A DNA stretch of 64,000 bases from MTP4 sp052056915. Its GTDB lineage: Archaea > Halobacteriota > Methanosarcinia > Methanosarcinales > Methanosarcinaceae. This document shows positions 35,501 through 43,630 of the stretch, one piece after another. Position 1 is the first letter of the stretch. Each line of letters opens with the position of its first letter. The notes beneath the pieces are model-generated. The model worked only from the letters and a program-made list of their open reading frames with translations, did no database searches and had not been told where the DNA came from. The DNA lies in the NCBI RefSeq assembly GCF_052056915.1, contig NZ_CP195119.1:930001-994000 (forward strand), written 5' to 3'. The position numbers and the translations under genes are program-made.

Positions 35501-36928
35501 TATTTCAGAACTGTTTTCGTCTATCAGGCAGAGGTCATAATCATTGCCCGATTGCCTCCAGGGATCATCCCATTCAAGAAAAACCCAGACCTCTTCGGAA
35601 GGGGAAATATTGAGCCGCAGGTTTTTCACATCTCCCCGCCCCCCGCTAAAATCGTGCCAGCCATTCCCGGCATCGTAAAACATCCCCTGGTAGTGGCTCT
35701 CTGCAGCATTCCCTGCCGAGCTGACGTAGAGGATATCGTGGGTTTTTATGACCTCTGCAACATGAGACGCCACAACCCCGTCTTCAAAGTAAGGTTCCCC
35801 AAGCCACCCGATATCGTCGCAGACAACCTTACACCCCGCATCGACCAGGGCATCAATGGCTGCGTTGAATTCGTACCTGGTTTTTCCGCAGTCGTGGAAA
35901 TAAAGCTCCGCTCCGGGGGCTATGTCGTGGACGATTTCAAGCATGGCCGTGCCTTCATCTTCACCCTCCGCTTCCCCCCCCACGTTTCTCAAAACAGTCA
36001 CGTTATCAGGGAGGTCTCCGGAAGCCACGGCATCCGCAAGGCTGTCAACTCCGTCCGAAATGATCCCGATTTTAATGCCTGCCCCGCTTACCCCGTAGAG
36101 GTCCCTGAGAGTGGATGAATTTAAGATCGAATCCCCTTCCGTAGAAACCCTCCCGCTCCTGGTAACCGGAGGTATGACCGTCCTGACCCCTGTCACCTCA
36201 GGCAGGGAAGCCAGCGTTTCAAGGGCACCCACCGGGACCCAGGCTGTTGCGATCTTATTGGTCTCGTCCCGCGTTTCAAGCTCGCAGTAAGAGTCGAGCA
36301 CATGGGGGCTTGCGGAAGCTTCCAGGTATACGTAGACATGGACCTTCTCCCCCGCATCCCCGACCCCTGCCCCTGAACTTACCTCAGAATTTGCCAACAG
36401 TTCCGAAGAAATATTTGAAGAAATATTTGAAGAAGTATTTGAAGAAGTATTTGAAGAAGTATTTGAAGAAGTATTTGAAGAAGTATTTGAAGAAGTATTT
36501 GAAGAAGTACTTGAAGAAGAGGAGGAAAAGGGAGAACTAGCTGAAGAAGAAACGGCAGGTCTCAACTGCCCGAATCGTACCATTCTACCCCTGAAAGCTC
36601 CAGGCGTGTCCCCGGAAGGCAGGTAGTGTTCATCCCTCAACCGCAGCAGGTCGGTGGAGAGTTTTTTCCGGGTAGGGCTTAAATCCTCTTTGGAAAAACC
36701 CTCTTTAGAAAAAAAAACCTCCAATGAGGATTCCTTCACAGTTTGTTCAAGGTTTTCTTCCCGAAAAGTTTCGGAACTTCGATTCACTTCGGGACTTCCA
36801 TTCTGAATTACTTCAACCGCATTGACAGTTTGCAGTTCGAAAAAACCCGCTTCCAAACCCAGGGCTCCCGACAGTAAAACAAGCGTCAAGAAGATTGGGA
36901 TAGAGGTCAGGGACATTTTTTTGTTCAT
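32534..36928 (-). CDS. Large secreted subtilase-like surface protein with PGF-pre-PGF domains
   Basis: 1464 residues with an N-terminal signal segment (SIPIFLTLVLLSGALGLEAGF). Residues about 135-165 are an array of NTSS units, each an N-glycosylation sequon. A subtilisin-like domain follows: D292 in IGIISDGVDS and S618 in GTSASAPHVAAVAGL; where classical subtilases have HGT this protein has E325-G-T-AML-E331. Residues about 700-870 contain parallel beta-helix (NosD-like) repeats. Two PGF-pre-PGF domains follow (each ending ETPGFSPFAVT or KTPGFSPFAVT), separated by a glycine/serine linker. The C-terminus, APGIGVAMVLLLAGAVYRKKR, is one residue chain with a short helix and basic end, like an archaeosortase-processed anchor. 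Probable location: cell surface. Confidence 0.88.
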   Translation of the reverse strand: MNKKMSLTSIPIFLTLVLLSGALGLEAGFFELQTVNAVEVIQNGSPEVNRSSETFREENLEQTVKESSLEVFFSKEGFSKEDLSPTRKKLSTDLLRLRDEHYLPSGDTPGAFRGRMVRFGQLRPAVSSSASSPFSSSSSSTSSNTSSNTSSNTSSNTSSNTSSNTSSNISSNISSELLANSEVSSGAGVGDAGEKVHVYVYLEASASPHVLDSYCELETRDETNKIATAWVPVGALETLASLPEVTGVRTVIPPVTRSGRVSTEGDSILNSSTLRDLYGVSGAGIKIGIISDGVDSLADAVASGDLPDNVTVLRNVGGEAEGEDEGTAMLEIVHDIAPGAELYFHDCGKTRYEFNAAIDALVDAGCKVVCDDIGWLGEPYFEDGVVASHVAEVIKTHDILYVSSAGNAAESHYQGMFYDAGNGWHDFSGGRGDVKNLRLNISPSEEVWVFLEWDDPWRQSGNDYDLCLIDENSSEIIMDSIDTQDGNGLPLEYILYSNEGRTTLNASVRVLKKSGEARELELYIFYARDIDPSYLVAEDSIFGHPAVPEAVAVGAIAADDPGYDDIENFSSRGPVTIAYPTHETRLKTDVVGIDGVSVTGAGGFGDSDGESACFSGTSASAPHVAAVAGLVWSVFPEKSAADIRRLLYSSAVDSGAPGYDPVFGYGRADALRMYEQAAAEPRAFDVDSGGGGDFLSLSDAVASSKPGDTFFVFPGTYPDNVDVPWNLTICSASGNPEDTVIEAADPGKPVFHVHGNASRINGLGIRGSGQACGVYLEGVRDCTLSGNLISDCGPGVWLEGSFNNTLAGNNISNNAEGLRLTASFLNRIHENEFGNTYNINESLDGTLNESPAKEGEGEREGEGEGEGDGLSNFWNTSSELAYLYKGGVYSSRLGNFYSDYGGADSDGNGIGDLPYGSDPYPLMERLSAYNLSFSLGGAVPGKAPFSIEGDVLEFEIRSTRSCNFSWMLNGLPVQANASAASAKLTVNTSEVLDSIGESDPATPFIAGYNVTVLAENGSKTLTQSWDWTVFPTEEERDRIDRIVVSAPFDVGKNSSVSFNFTAGEVTESRPGKYSVYCISFYSLEASGNVSARLELLSVIPSSVQETPFGDPVYSYLNIGFDNSSISGSEKILNRTIAFRVLKSWVAENDINPSSISLRRYHNGTWDLLNVMKEREDDSYLYFKAETPGFSPFAVTAARNINDSSGENGISDEIDGNGGSSGSGGSGGSGGGGGGSPEPASNVESKELAQTFITNSKSARFDFTRKATPVDYVEFDPKKSAGKTTTIVEMLKNRSVLVSDLPDGEVYRHMNIWVGNSGFATPRNIENAAVGFRVEKNWFSEEGIDPDSVLLYRYANESWTRLQTEKYGEDEEFFYFESKTPGFSPFAVTGHEPDVDVLYASVSSNGTGGDLESETESDDASGIRITREGPEAGLEEGEEGEAVPAPGIGVAMVLLLAGAVYRKKR
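36415..36520. repeat. 12-base tandem repeat coding for Asn-Thr-Ser-Ser units
   Basis: The plus-strand unit GAAGAAGTATTT recurs eight to nine times with few changes. In the surface-protein frame each unit gives NTSS or NISS. Because the unit is a multiple of three, copy-number change would alter glycosylation-site number without a frameshift. Confidence 0.9.
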
Positions 36929-37080
36929 GGTAACCAGTAAATAAAGGCTTCAATCGGCTTTTCCGGGCTGCCTTTATTGAGCCAGAGGAAAAGGACTTCT
37001 TCACGTTTCATATTCAACACAAAAAGACGGCTGGTTTTATGATCAATATGAAAATAATCAACAATTAGTATAGCAGAATA

Positions 37081-37225
37081 ATAAATCAGAAAATGAGTGT
37101 AGCAGAAAAATAAATCAGAAAATGAGTGTAGCAGAAAAATAAATCAGAAAATGAGTATAGCAGAAAAATAAATCAGAAAATGAGTGTAGCAGAAAAATAA
37201 ATCAGAAAATGAGTGTAGCAGAAAG
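37081..37225. repeat. 29-base tandem repeat, five copies
   Basis: Five almost identical units with the core AATCAGAAAATGAGTGTAG and CAGAAAAATA, between the divergent-free 5' end of the surface-protein gene and the 3' end of the coiled-coil gene. The 348-base spacer has no gene. Confidence 0.92.
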
Positions 37226-37276
37226 ATAAGTTAGAAAAAAAGTAGCTGAACATTCCCAAAAGTTTATAAAAAAAGA

Positions 37277-38572
37277 TTAAGGCATTGGCCGCAATTTGAC
37301 GCTACTGTCGATTACGGCAACATTCTTCCCGAGCTCTTCTTTCCGGGATTCCAGTTCTTCTTTTAAAACGACAAGCTTTTTACCGGAATTTTCGATTTCC
37401 TCTTTAAGGAGCCTGACCCTGTCCCGAAGCTCTGCCTCTTTATGTTCCAGTTCCGCAAGTTTTCCCGTGTCCAGCCCGGAAAGCTCCTTCTTCTTTTCCT
37501 CAAGGACTTGCAAGGCTTCAAGGTATTCTTTTTTCCTTGTTTCAAGCCCGGATTCGGCGGCTTTTGCCTGGGCAAGGGCTTTTGCCTTTTTGGGGCTTTT
37601 CAGGTCCAGGGCATTGTCTTCAAGGATTTTTTGCAGCTCCCGGAAAAAAGCCGGATCTGCAGCTGTCGGGTCGGCAAGACAAATTTCCACCTGCTGTTTT
37701 ACTTCCGGCTTCAGGGTATACCTCCCGGTTTCGTGCAGTTTTTTGAGCCTTGAGAGGTTGTTCGAAAGAGGGAGGACAAGGGAAGTCAACCCTGATTCGG
37801 TTTTTTTAACCAGGCCTTCGGCAGTAGCAACTTCTTTTTGCAGGTTCTGGGATCTCTGCCAGGTTTCCCCCTGCCGGAATTCTTCAAGAGCCTGTCCCAC
37901 CCCGGCAATTTCACCTTCCAGAGCCCGGATTTTTGTTCTTTTCAACCCTATACCCTGCTCATTGGATTCTACCGAGGCTGATAAATTCTTAATTTCCTTT
38001 ATGTTCGCGAAAGCCACATCGATAGCTTCCAGTTCTTTTTTGTGCCCGGCAAGCAGCCCCCGGAGAGCTTTGAGAACCTGTCCCAGCCTGGCAAGGCTGT
38101 CAGTAACTTCTTTCGACTCCCGGGGAAAAACAACCCTGGTATAACGGAAACTCCGGCTCATATTCTCTACACAACTGTCAAGGCTCTGCATGGCCATTTC
38201 CTGGAACTCATCGAGGGTCCTGACATCGAAAGCTTCCGGAACCCGGATTTTATCCAGCAAGATTCCCACCTGCTTCATCATGTTCTCCCGGTTGCTCTTT
38301 GCCCTCTTTACCGCCCGGAGATCAAAGTCCCCCGTGACCTGCGCTTCGGCAAGCCTGGCATTGTTTCCCCTTATATCAGCAAGGGGAACTTCGATGTCCC
38401 GGAAAATCCTGGAAGCTTCCGCTTCTATTTCCGAAGAGAGTCTACGAAAGCGGGCGTCCAGCCATGAAGGGAGTTCCTCGAAACCGAGTTCCGTCGAAAC
38501 TACTTCTGCAGGAGAACTTTCATTTTTTCCGAAGAGCTTTTTGATCCACTTCAATTCGAGCCTTCCAGACAT
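37277..38572 (-). CDS. Coiled-coil protein, SMC/SbcC-like helices
   Basis: 431 residues. After a short start (LKWIKKLFGKNESS) and a segment with LPSWLDARF, nearly the whole protein is charged helix with heptad character. Examples are EIKNLSASVESNEQGIGLK, then EGEIAGVGQALEEF, and ALQVLEEKKKELSGLDTGKL and LKEELESRKEELGKNV at the end. No Walker motif is present, so it is not a complete SMC or SbcC. Role unknown; could be structural or a partner of DNA or membrane proteins. It is transcribed alone, and both flanks carry tandem repeats. Confidence 0.75.
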   Translation of the reverse strand: MSGRLELKWIKKLFGKNESSPAEVVSTELGFEELPSWLDARFRRLSSEIEAEASRIFRDIEVPLADIRGNNARLAEAQVTGDFDLRAVKRAKSNRENMMKQVGILLDKIRVPEAFDVRTLDEFQEMAMQSLDSCVENMSRSFRYTRVVFPRESKEVTDSLARLGQVLKALRGLLAGHKKELEAIDVAFANIKEIKNLSASVESNEQGIGLKRTKIRALEGEIAGVGQALEEFRQGETWQRSQNLQKEVATAEGLVKKTESGLTSLVLPLSNNLSRLKKLHETGRYTLKPEVKQQVEICLADPTAADPAFFRELQKILEDNALDLKSPKKAKALAQAKAAESGLETRKKEYLEALQVLEEKKKELSGLDTGKLAELEHKEAELRDRVRLLKEEIENSGKKLVVLKEELESRKEELGKNVAVIDSSVKLRPMP

Positions 38573-38640
38573 GTTGATAAGAATTTGACAAGTATTTACT
38601 AATTATTAGAGAAGTATTTGATGAGCATCCGAATCCATAG

Positions 38641-38749
38641 GAATTTGAATCCTATAAGGAATTAAATCCACTAAGATTTGAATCCTATAAGGAATTAAAT
38701 CCACTAAGATTTGAATCCTATAAGGAATTGAATCCACTAAGATTTGAAT
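38641..38749. repeat. 33-base tandem repeat, about 3.3 copies
   Basis: Units of the type AAGATTTGAATCCTATAAGG followed by AATTAAATCCACT. It lies 70 bases upstream of the coiled-coil gene start. The remainder of the spacer to 39145 is AT-rich and includes the mscS promoter region. Confidence 0.9.
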
Positions 38750-39145
38750 TGTGAACTTTTCAGTTCTTATCTATGTTATAACTTCTTCTATGAAAGATTA
38801 TTTGTGATTTAAGAAGGGAAACGGCTGGAAAAAACAAGTCGAGAAAAACAGGATGAGGAGGAGAGGGGATAAGCAGGGAGAAACAGGATGAAGGGGAGAT
38901 GAAGGCAAAGATAGGAAAAACGGGAAAGGTCCAATAAAAATTTAACAGGAAAACATACGGAATAAGGATACTTATATCATTAGGCGTATAATTTTAGTGT
39001 CTAAAATAATAATTTCACCCAAAAATTAGACAAAATAAATTAAACAGTTAAACAGAAAAAATTGAATTGTTAAAAAGTAAAATTCAAAATAACATACAAG
39101 TTCCCGGTTACTGTCCCGACCGGAACTACAAGCAGGGGGTATAAA

Positions 39146-39958
39146 ATGGCTAATGGAATAATGGAACAGACTATACCTTATACGGATTTGACAGTTTCTA
39201 CGCTGCTTTTTGCAATTATTGTCCTGGTAGCAGGGTTTGTGATCGCAAAGTTTCTTGTATCGATGTTCAGGAGCGGAATTAAAAGCACAAAGCTGCCGGA
39301 GCTTGTTGTAGAATTCCTTACACGTTTTTTGAGCATCCTGCTTTACATCATGGTAGTATTCGCATTCCTTGGAACGCTTGGCTTTGACATAAACGGCTTT
39401 GTCATCGGCCTCTCGGCAGTGGTGGGGCTGGTCCTGGGCTTCGGGCTGCAGGACACGCTGACAAACCTGGCGGCAGGGGTCTGGATTGCTGCTCTCCGCC
39501 CTATCGATATGGGCGAATACGTGAAAGTAAACGGGGAGAGCGGGACAGTAAAGGCTGTCGGGATCATGGCAACCGAACTCCTGACCCCTGACAACCAGTA
39601 CATAACAATCCCGAACAAGCTCATCTGGGGAAGCCCGGTTATAAATTCAACCCGCATGCCAACCCGGAGGGTTTCGGTGGATGTGGGAATCGGCTATTCC
39701 TCAGACCTGGAAAAAGCTATCAGAGTAGCTATAGAACTTATGAAAGGACACTCTCTGGTCCTTACTGAGCCCGAACCCGCAGTTGTCACCACGGAACTTG
39801 CCGATTCCTCGGTGAACCTTCAGCTCAGGGCCTGGACAAATACAGGAGACTTCTGGACCGTCAAGAACGAACTGACAGCAGGCATCTTTGAGGCGTACAG
39901 GAAAGAAGGAATCGAAATTCCGTTCCCACAGTTGAGCGTACACCTGGAAAAAAACTGA
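39146..39958 (+). CDS. mscS: Small-conductance mechanosensitive channel, MscS family
   Basis: 270 residues, similar to the E. coli MscS length. Three membrane helices: LLFAIIVLVAGFVIAKFLV, ILLYIMVVFAFLGTLGF, and the pore helix with GLSAVVGLVLGFGLQDTLTN followed by LAAGVWIAALRPIDMGEYVKV, the MscS signature. A cytoplasmic beta/alpha vestibule follows (VDVGIGYSSDLEKAI, NLQLRAWTNTGDFW). It opens under membrane tension to release solutes on hypo-osmotic shock. The ATG is preceded by AGGGGGT (five G's, 39135-39139). Confidence 0.94.
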   Translation: MANGIMEQTIPYTDLTVSTLLFAIIVLVAGFVIAKFLVSMFRSGIKSTKLPELVVEFLTRFLSILLYIMVVFAFLGTLGFDINGFVIGLSAVVGLVLGFGLQDTLTNLAAGVWIAALRPIDMGEYVKVNGESGTVKAVGIMATELLTPDNQYITIPNKLIWGSPVINSTRMPTRRVSVDVGIGYSSDLEKAIRVAIELMKGHSLVLTEPEPAVVTTELADSSVNLQLRAWTNTGDFWTVKNELTAGIFEAYRKEGIEIPFPQLSVHLEKN

Positions 39959-40508
39959 AAAGCCTCCGGGGGAGGAACAGCTTTCGAGTGGGAGGCTGAA
40001 TACATAAGGTCCTGAAGGAACAGGCTCACAAAAAGCAAACAAAGTGTAATATGAAAACGCAGAAAGCATAAAAAATAAACCAAAGTTATAAAATATTCTG
40101 ATTGTTCATTCTTCTTAGGCAAACCCTAAACCGTATGTAAAAAACAGCATGAAGAGCCTTTGAGAAGTTACTGGGCAAAAGGATTAGCAGAGTTTTCTGC
40201 CAGCAAACTGTGTAAAAAAAGAGAAGATATATATAACATTAGAATGTTGGTAAATTATTAGTTAAATCATATAACATTATACGTCTGCGCGTGTAAAATG
40301 TAACTGCAAAAAGGGGGTTTTATAAATTAATAAAACCTCCGTCCCTCCCAACCCTATTTTTTTCTTATCCTGTGCATTGCTTTGATTTATACTTTATCCA
40401 TCACCCGGTTCTATTAACTCTGTAAGATCCGTATTACCCAGACTCCGTATTGTCCAGATGGATTAAGAAGCAATGTCCGAATGCTTTCGGCAGGTTGTCC
40501 GGATGGAT
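39959..40508. other. Intergenic region between convergent genes
   Basis: 550 bases between mscS and the Mth938-type gene. Apart from the hairpin at 40313-40366 and the TATA-like stretch at 40225-40236, nothing is recognised. Confidence 0.4.
40313..40366 (+). ncRNA. Strong hairpin plus T-tract; terminator or small RNA 3' end
   Basis: GGGGGTTTTAT (40313-40323) pairs with ATAAAACCTCC (40330-40340) as an eleven-pair stem with one G-U and a six-base loop. A C-rich linker (CCCTCCCAACCC) and seven T's follow (about 40357-40364). TATA-like text lies upstream at 40225-40236. mscS ends more than 350 bases before and the next gene is convergent, so an independent small RNA is possible. The strand is inferred from the T-tract. 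Confidence 0.45.
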
Positions 40509-40871
40509 TCAGCAGGTCACATGGAACATTGCGGCAATCCTGCCTTCTAGCTCGTTCCAGCGCTCAATTGCCCAGGGAGTCGGGAGAAGTTCGATAGAAC
40601 AGCGTTTTTTCCTGAAAAAGGCCTCGGCTTCGTCCGAAAGTTCCACAAAACCTGTTTGTCCGGTCCCCATAATAATTTTTTCCGTGCCCTCTTCGTAAAT
40701 GTGCTCGGCTTCCTCAAGTGAGATTTTGTGAGAGGTCCCGTACAGGGCTTTTGAGAGCTTTTTAGTTCTCTTTTCCACCCGGCCGTCCAGACGGATCAGG
40801 ATATCGTGCTCAAAAGCCTTTCCTTCGACAGTTATCGAACCGAAACTCGTGGAATCAATTTTTGGTTTCAT
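40509..40871 (-). CDS. Mth938-domain protein
   Basis: 120 residues, the length of the Mth938 (DUF498) family named after a Methanothermobacter protein of known fold but unknown activity. Recognisable text: IDSTSFGSITVEGKAFEHDILIR at the start, then EKIIMGTGQTGFVELSDEAEAFF and the end ELLPTPWAIERWNELEGRIAAMFHVTC, which is the family core (xxGTG...V.L..E). The family is related to NDUFAF3, an assembly factor of complex I in eukaryotes, but archaeal function is unknown. Single gene. Confidence 0.88.
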   Translation of the reverse strand: MKPKIDSTSFGSITVEGKAFEHDILIRLDGRVEKRTKKLSKALYGTSHKISLEEAEHIYEEGTEKIIMGTGQTGFVELSDEAEAFFRKKRCSIELLPTPWAIERWNELEGRIAAMFHVTC

Positions 40872-41052
40872 AAGCTACTACCCCTGTAAATCAGAAAATT
40901 CTCCACCTTCTCATAAGCCAGTAAGAAGGATACGACTGTATAATATATGGCAGTACCCGGGAGTATATAAAATGACAGTATCATTAATGTACTTCAGTGC
41001 GAAAGAATTAAACCTGAAACAGGATTAATAAATAAAAAACGATATTTTAGAG

Positions 41053-41751
41053 GTGAAAAACATTAGATATTCAATTGAAGACTTCGTAAGTGAAACGGGC
41101 GAACGAGATCTAGGGCAGGGGGTTTTTGAACTGGAACGCGACCGTTTGCTGGAAGTAAACCTTGACGGCATGGTCTGGAGCAAACGGGGTTCCATGGTAG
41201 CGTATACAGGCGGGATTAAGTTTACAAGGGAAGGAATCCTCGAACATGGGCTTGGCAAACTCGTAAAAAAGTCCCTTACAGGAGAAGGGGTATGCCTCAC
41301 AAAAGCCGAAGGCCAGGGAAAACTCTACCTGGCAGACGAGGGCAAGAAAGTCTCGATCCTGAACCTTGAAAACGAGGCGATCTTTGTAAACGGAAACGAC
41401 CTCCTGGCCTTCGAATCCTCAATCAGCTGGGACATCAGGATGATAAAAAGGATTTCAGGCATGATGGCAGGAGGGCTTTTCAACGTGAAGCTCGAAGGGA
41501 CCGGCATGGTCGCCATCACCACACACCATGACCCCCTAACCCTCAAAGTGACGGGAGACTTCCCCGTATGCACCGACCCGAACGCAACGGTAGCCTGGTC
41601 CGGGAACCTGGAGCCGGAAATCAAGACCGACGTCTCCCTGAAGACCTTTGTCGGGCGGAGCAGCGGAGAGTCCATTCAGATGGCCTTCAGAGGAGAAGGC
41701 TTTGTTGTAGTCCAGCCCTATGAGGAAGTGTATTTCCAGGCCCAGACCTGA
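41053..41751 (+). CDS. AIM24-family protein
   Basis: 232 residues from GTG. The AIM24/TIGR00266-type beta-sandwich is visible through SKRGSMVAYTGGIKFTREG, GEGVCLTKAEGQGKLYLAD, and DLLAFESSISWDIRMI with FNVKLEGTGMVAITTHHDP. Members in bacteria and archaea have no known enzyme activity; the yeast namesake is a mitochondrial inner-membrane factor. A start upstream is excluded by the short spacer, and the GTG overlaps AGAGGTG, so the ribosome site is not ideal. The stop codon lies inside a 17-base tandem repeat that continues downstream. Confidence 0.85.
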   Translation: MKNIRYSIEDFVSETGERDLGQGVFELERDRLLEVNLDGMVWSKRGSMVAYTGGIKFTREGILEHGLGKLVKKSLTGEGVCLTKAEGQGKLYLADEGKKVSILNLENEAIFVNGNDLLAFESSISWDIRMIKRISGMMAGGLFNVKLEGTGMVAITTHHDPLTLKVTGDFPVCTDPNATVAWSGNLEPEIKTDVSLKTFVGRSSGESIQMAFRGEGFVVVQPYEEVYFQAQT

Positions 41752-41828
41752 TTAAGGTTTAGACCTGATTAAGGTTTAGACCTGATTAAGGTTTAGACCT
41801 GATTAAGGTTTAGACCTGATTAAGGTTC
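41744..41828. repeat. 17-base tandem repeat overlapping the AIM24 stop codon
   Basis: Five copies of AGACCTGATTAAGGTTT, the first containing the last codons and the TGA stop of the AIM24 gene. The last copy ends in TTC. The repeat evidently grew out of the 3' end of the gene. Confidence 0.93.
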
Positions 41829-41876
41829 AGATCCGACTCGGGTTCGACCTGAATACTCATCTCTTTTTTACTTTAT

Positions 41877-42692
41877 TTACTCGGAAACTTGGACCTGACC
41901 CAAAAACTCTTTTCCCTGAAAAGCTTCAAGCCGGGACTTTTCTTTTTTTGCTTTTTCCATCCCTTCTTCCACAGCTTCCCTGATTATGTATCCGGCCTTG
42001 TGCAGGATGGTATCTCCTATCTGGGGATCCCTGTCCATGCTGGCTGTGCAGGGGTAGGAGTGGTGGGCACCTGAAATGGTTTCCTTGTAGTCGGAAATTT
42101 CGGTCCAGCTGAGCTTCTTTGCAACGAACCAGGTAGAACCGCAGGGAGCATCACGGAGGACGCCAGCCCCGATAAACCTCTTTCCATCGGGGCTCAGTTC
42201 GATCCTGAGCACGGGTTTTCCAAAACCCATGTCCACGAAAGCATCTATAAGGGGTTTTCCGGTTTTTTCAAGGGCGCAGAAGGGTTTTGGACCCTCGAAC
42301 TCCACACCTATGCCTTCGAGTTCCTTCCTGAGCTGTTCAAGCACCCCCGCAGGGGTGGCCTTCGAGTCCTCGGAAGGTGCGATTACGGCTTTCGCCCCGG
42401 TTTGTTTCACCACTTCAGGCAGGGCTATCAGGAGGTCGGCGTGGATCCCGATCGCAAGAATCAGGTCGCATTCCGGCAGCTTCTGAGGAAGATACTGCTC
42501 GGGCTCCTCGATAAAGGCAGGAAGGTCGTCGGGAAACTCATGGATGCCCACAATCATCCCTGCATAGGACTTCCTGGCCTGCCTGCAGTGGTCACAGAGT
42601 TCCCCGCAGGACACACAGAAATCCCCGGGATTTATCAGATTCATGATTACTTTTCTTCCGAGTTCGCCTGAGTAAAGTACAAGAATTCGCAT
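41877..42692 (-). CDS. DUF166 protein
   Basis: 271 residues. DUF166 (COG1810) is an archaeal family of unknown function sometimes compared with thymidylate-synthase-like proteins. Typical text: MRILVLYSGELGRKVIMNLI, then FCVSCGELCDHCRQARKSY with four cysteines that could bind metal or an iron-sulfur cluster, GAHHSYPCTASM, and DTILHKAGYIIREAVEEGM. These cysteine positions suggest a redox or metal role, which is inference. The gene is alone, with a GC-rich hairpin (AGCGGTT-TAATTG-AACCGCT, 42871-42890) in its upstream region. Confidence 0.85.
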   Translation of the reverse strand: MRILVLYSGELGRKVIMNLINPGDFCVSCGELCDHCRQARKSYAGMIVGIHEFPDDLPAFIEEPEQYLPQKLPECDLILAIGIHADLLIALPEVVKQTGAKAVIAPSEDSKATPAGVLEQLRKELEGIGVEFEGPKPFCALEKTGKPLIDAFVDMGFGKPVLRIELSPDGKRFIGAGVLRDAPCGSTWFVAKKLSWTEISDYKETISGAHHSYPCTASMDRDPQIGDTILHKAGYIIREAVEEGMEKAKKEKSRLEAFQGKEFLGQVQVSE

Positions 42693-43241
42693 GTTCCAAC
42701 CCCTTTTAAGGTTCTTCTAAAATCCATTTAAAATCTATTTTTGCCGCAATAAACCCGCACTTCATTTGCTTCTCGAAACGAAGAAAAAATACACAAAGGA
42801 AAATCCGGTTTTTCTGCGGAAACTGTTTAATTAAACATGTATTGAACGGTTTGATAGAGATATTTGATTAAGCGGTTTAATTGAACCGCTATACGGAAAT
42901 GTTCTGTATTTTGTCCAAATGACAAATCATCTTCATTTTTCAAATAAACCTAATACATATTATTATTTGTTGGATTCTATAAATAATGTCAGTTTCGAAT
43001 TAGAAATCGGTATCCAAAAGAAAACCGGATATTTTCAAGAAAAGTTCGCAAAAATGGAAAATGGAATCGGAAAAGAAAGAAGAAACGAAGAGAAGAGAAG
43101 AGAAGAGAAGAGAAGAGAAGAGAAGAGAAGAGAAAATTGAAAGGATAAAGAAGAAACGAAGAGAAGAGAAGAGAGAAAAATTGAAAGGATAAAGAAGAAA
43201 CGAAGGGAAAAGAAAAGAAAAGAAAAAGACCTTTTTTCCTT
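42693..43241. other. Spacer with small hairpin and purine-only tract
   Basis: AGCGGTT/AACCGCT form a seven-pair hairpin at 42871-42890. From about 43070 to 43225 the plus strand is almost only A and G (AGAGAAGAGAAG-type units, with two copies of AATTGAAAGGATAAAGAAG). Purine-rich strands of this kind can form triplex DNA. No gene is visible. Confidence 0.6.
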
Positions 43242-43628
43242 TCATTCCCCGAGCTTGAGGGCTCCGTGGGGGCACATCTTGATGCACATCCCGCACTGGA
43301 TGCACTTCTTTTCATCAACGCAGAGGCTCCAGTCTTCGTCAAAGGAATAGACTTTCATGGGGCAGACCGAAATGCAGGCTCCGCATTCCACGCATTCCTC
43401 CTCATCGCGGGTGATGGGCCGGTCAAGCACGGCGACAACCGCTCCTTTGGATTCCAGCGCCTTCTTGATCTTGTTGAACTGGGAATCTTTTACGTCGGCT
43501 ATCAGTTCCCCATAAGTCGAGTCTATGTTTGCGACCATGATATTCAGGAGGACTTTGGTCTCGACCATTGACTCGGCAATGATGGGGTCCTGGATCTTAT
43601 CGGTGGGGATGATGATCTTAATCTTCAT
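43242..43628 (-). CDS. NIL-domain ferredoxin of homocysteine synthesis (MA1822-like)
   Basis: 128 residues. The N-terminal NIL domain (residues 1-75: KIIIPTDKIQDPIIAESM... VANIDSTYGELIADV) is followed by two 4Fe-4S motifs, CVECGACISVCP and CIQCGMCIKMCP. In M. acetivorans the equivalent pair MA1821/MA1822 makes homocysteine from aspartate semialdehyde and sulfide, the ferredoxin supplying electrons. Here the DUF39 gene lies two bases upstream on the same strand, so both are translated from one mRNA. Confidence 0.92.
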   Translation of the reverse strand: MKIKIIIPTDKIQDPIIAESMVETKVLLNIMVANIDSTYGELIADVKDSQFNKIKKALESKGAVVAVLDRPITRDEEECVECGACISVCPMKVYSFDEDWSLCVDEKKCIQCGMCIKMCPHGALKLGE

Positions 43629-43630
43629 GC

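Noticed and set aside
35183..36118. Long plus-strand frames opposite the surface subtilase
   Set aside because: Antisense shadows of a GC-rich gene with clear domains on the minus strand.
42919..43140. 73-codon frame ending in Arg/Glu/Lys repeats
   Set aside because: Second half is translation of the purine tract; first half has no family features.
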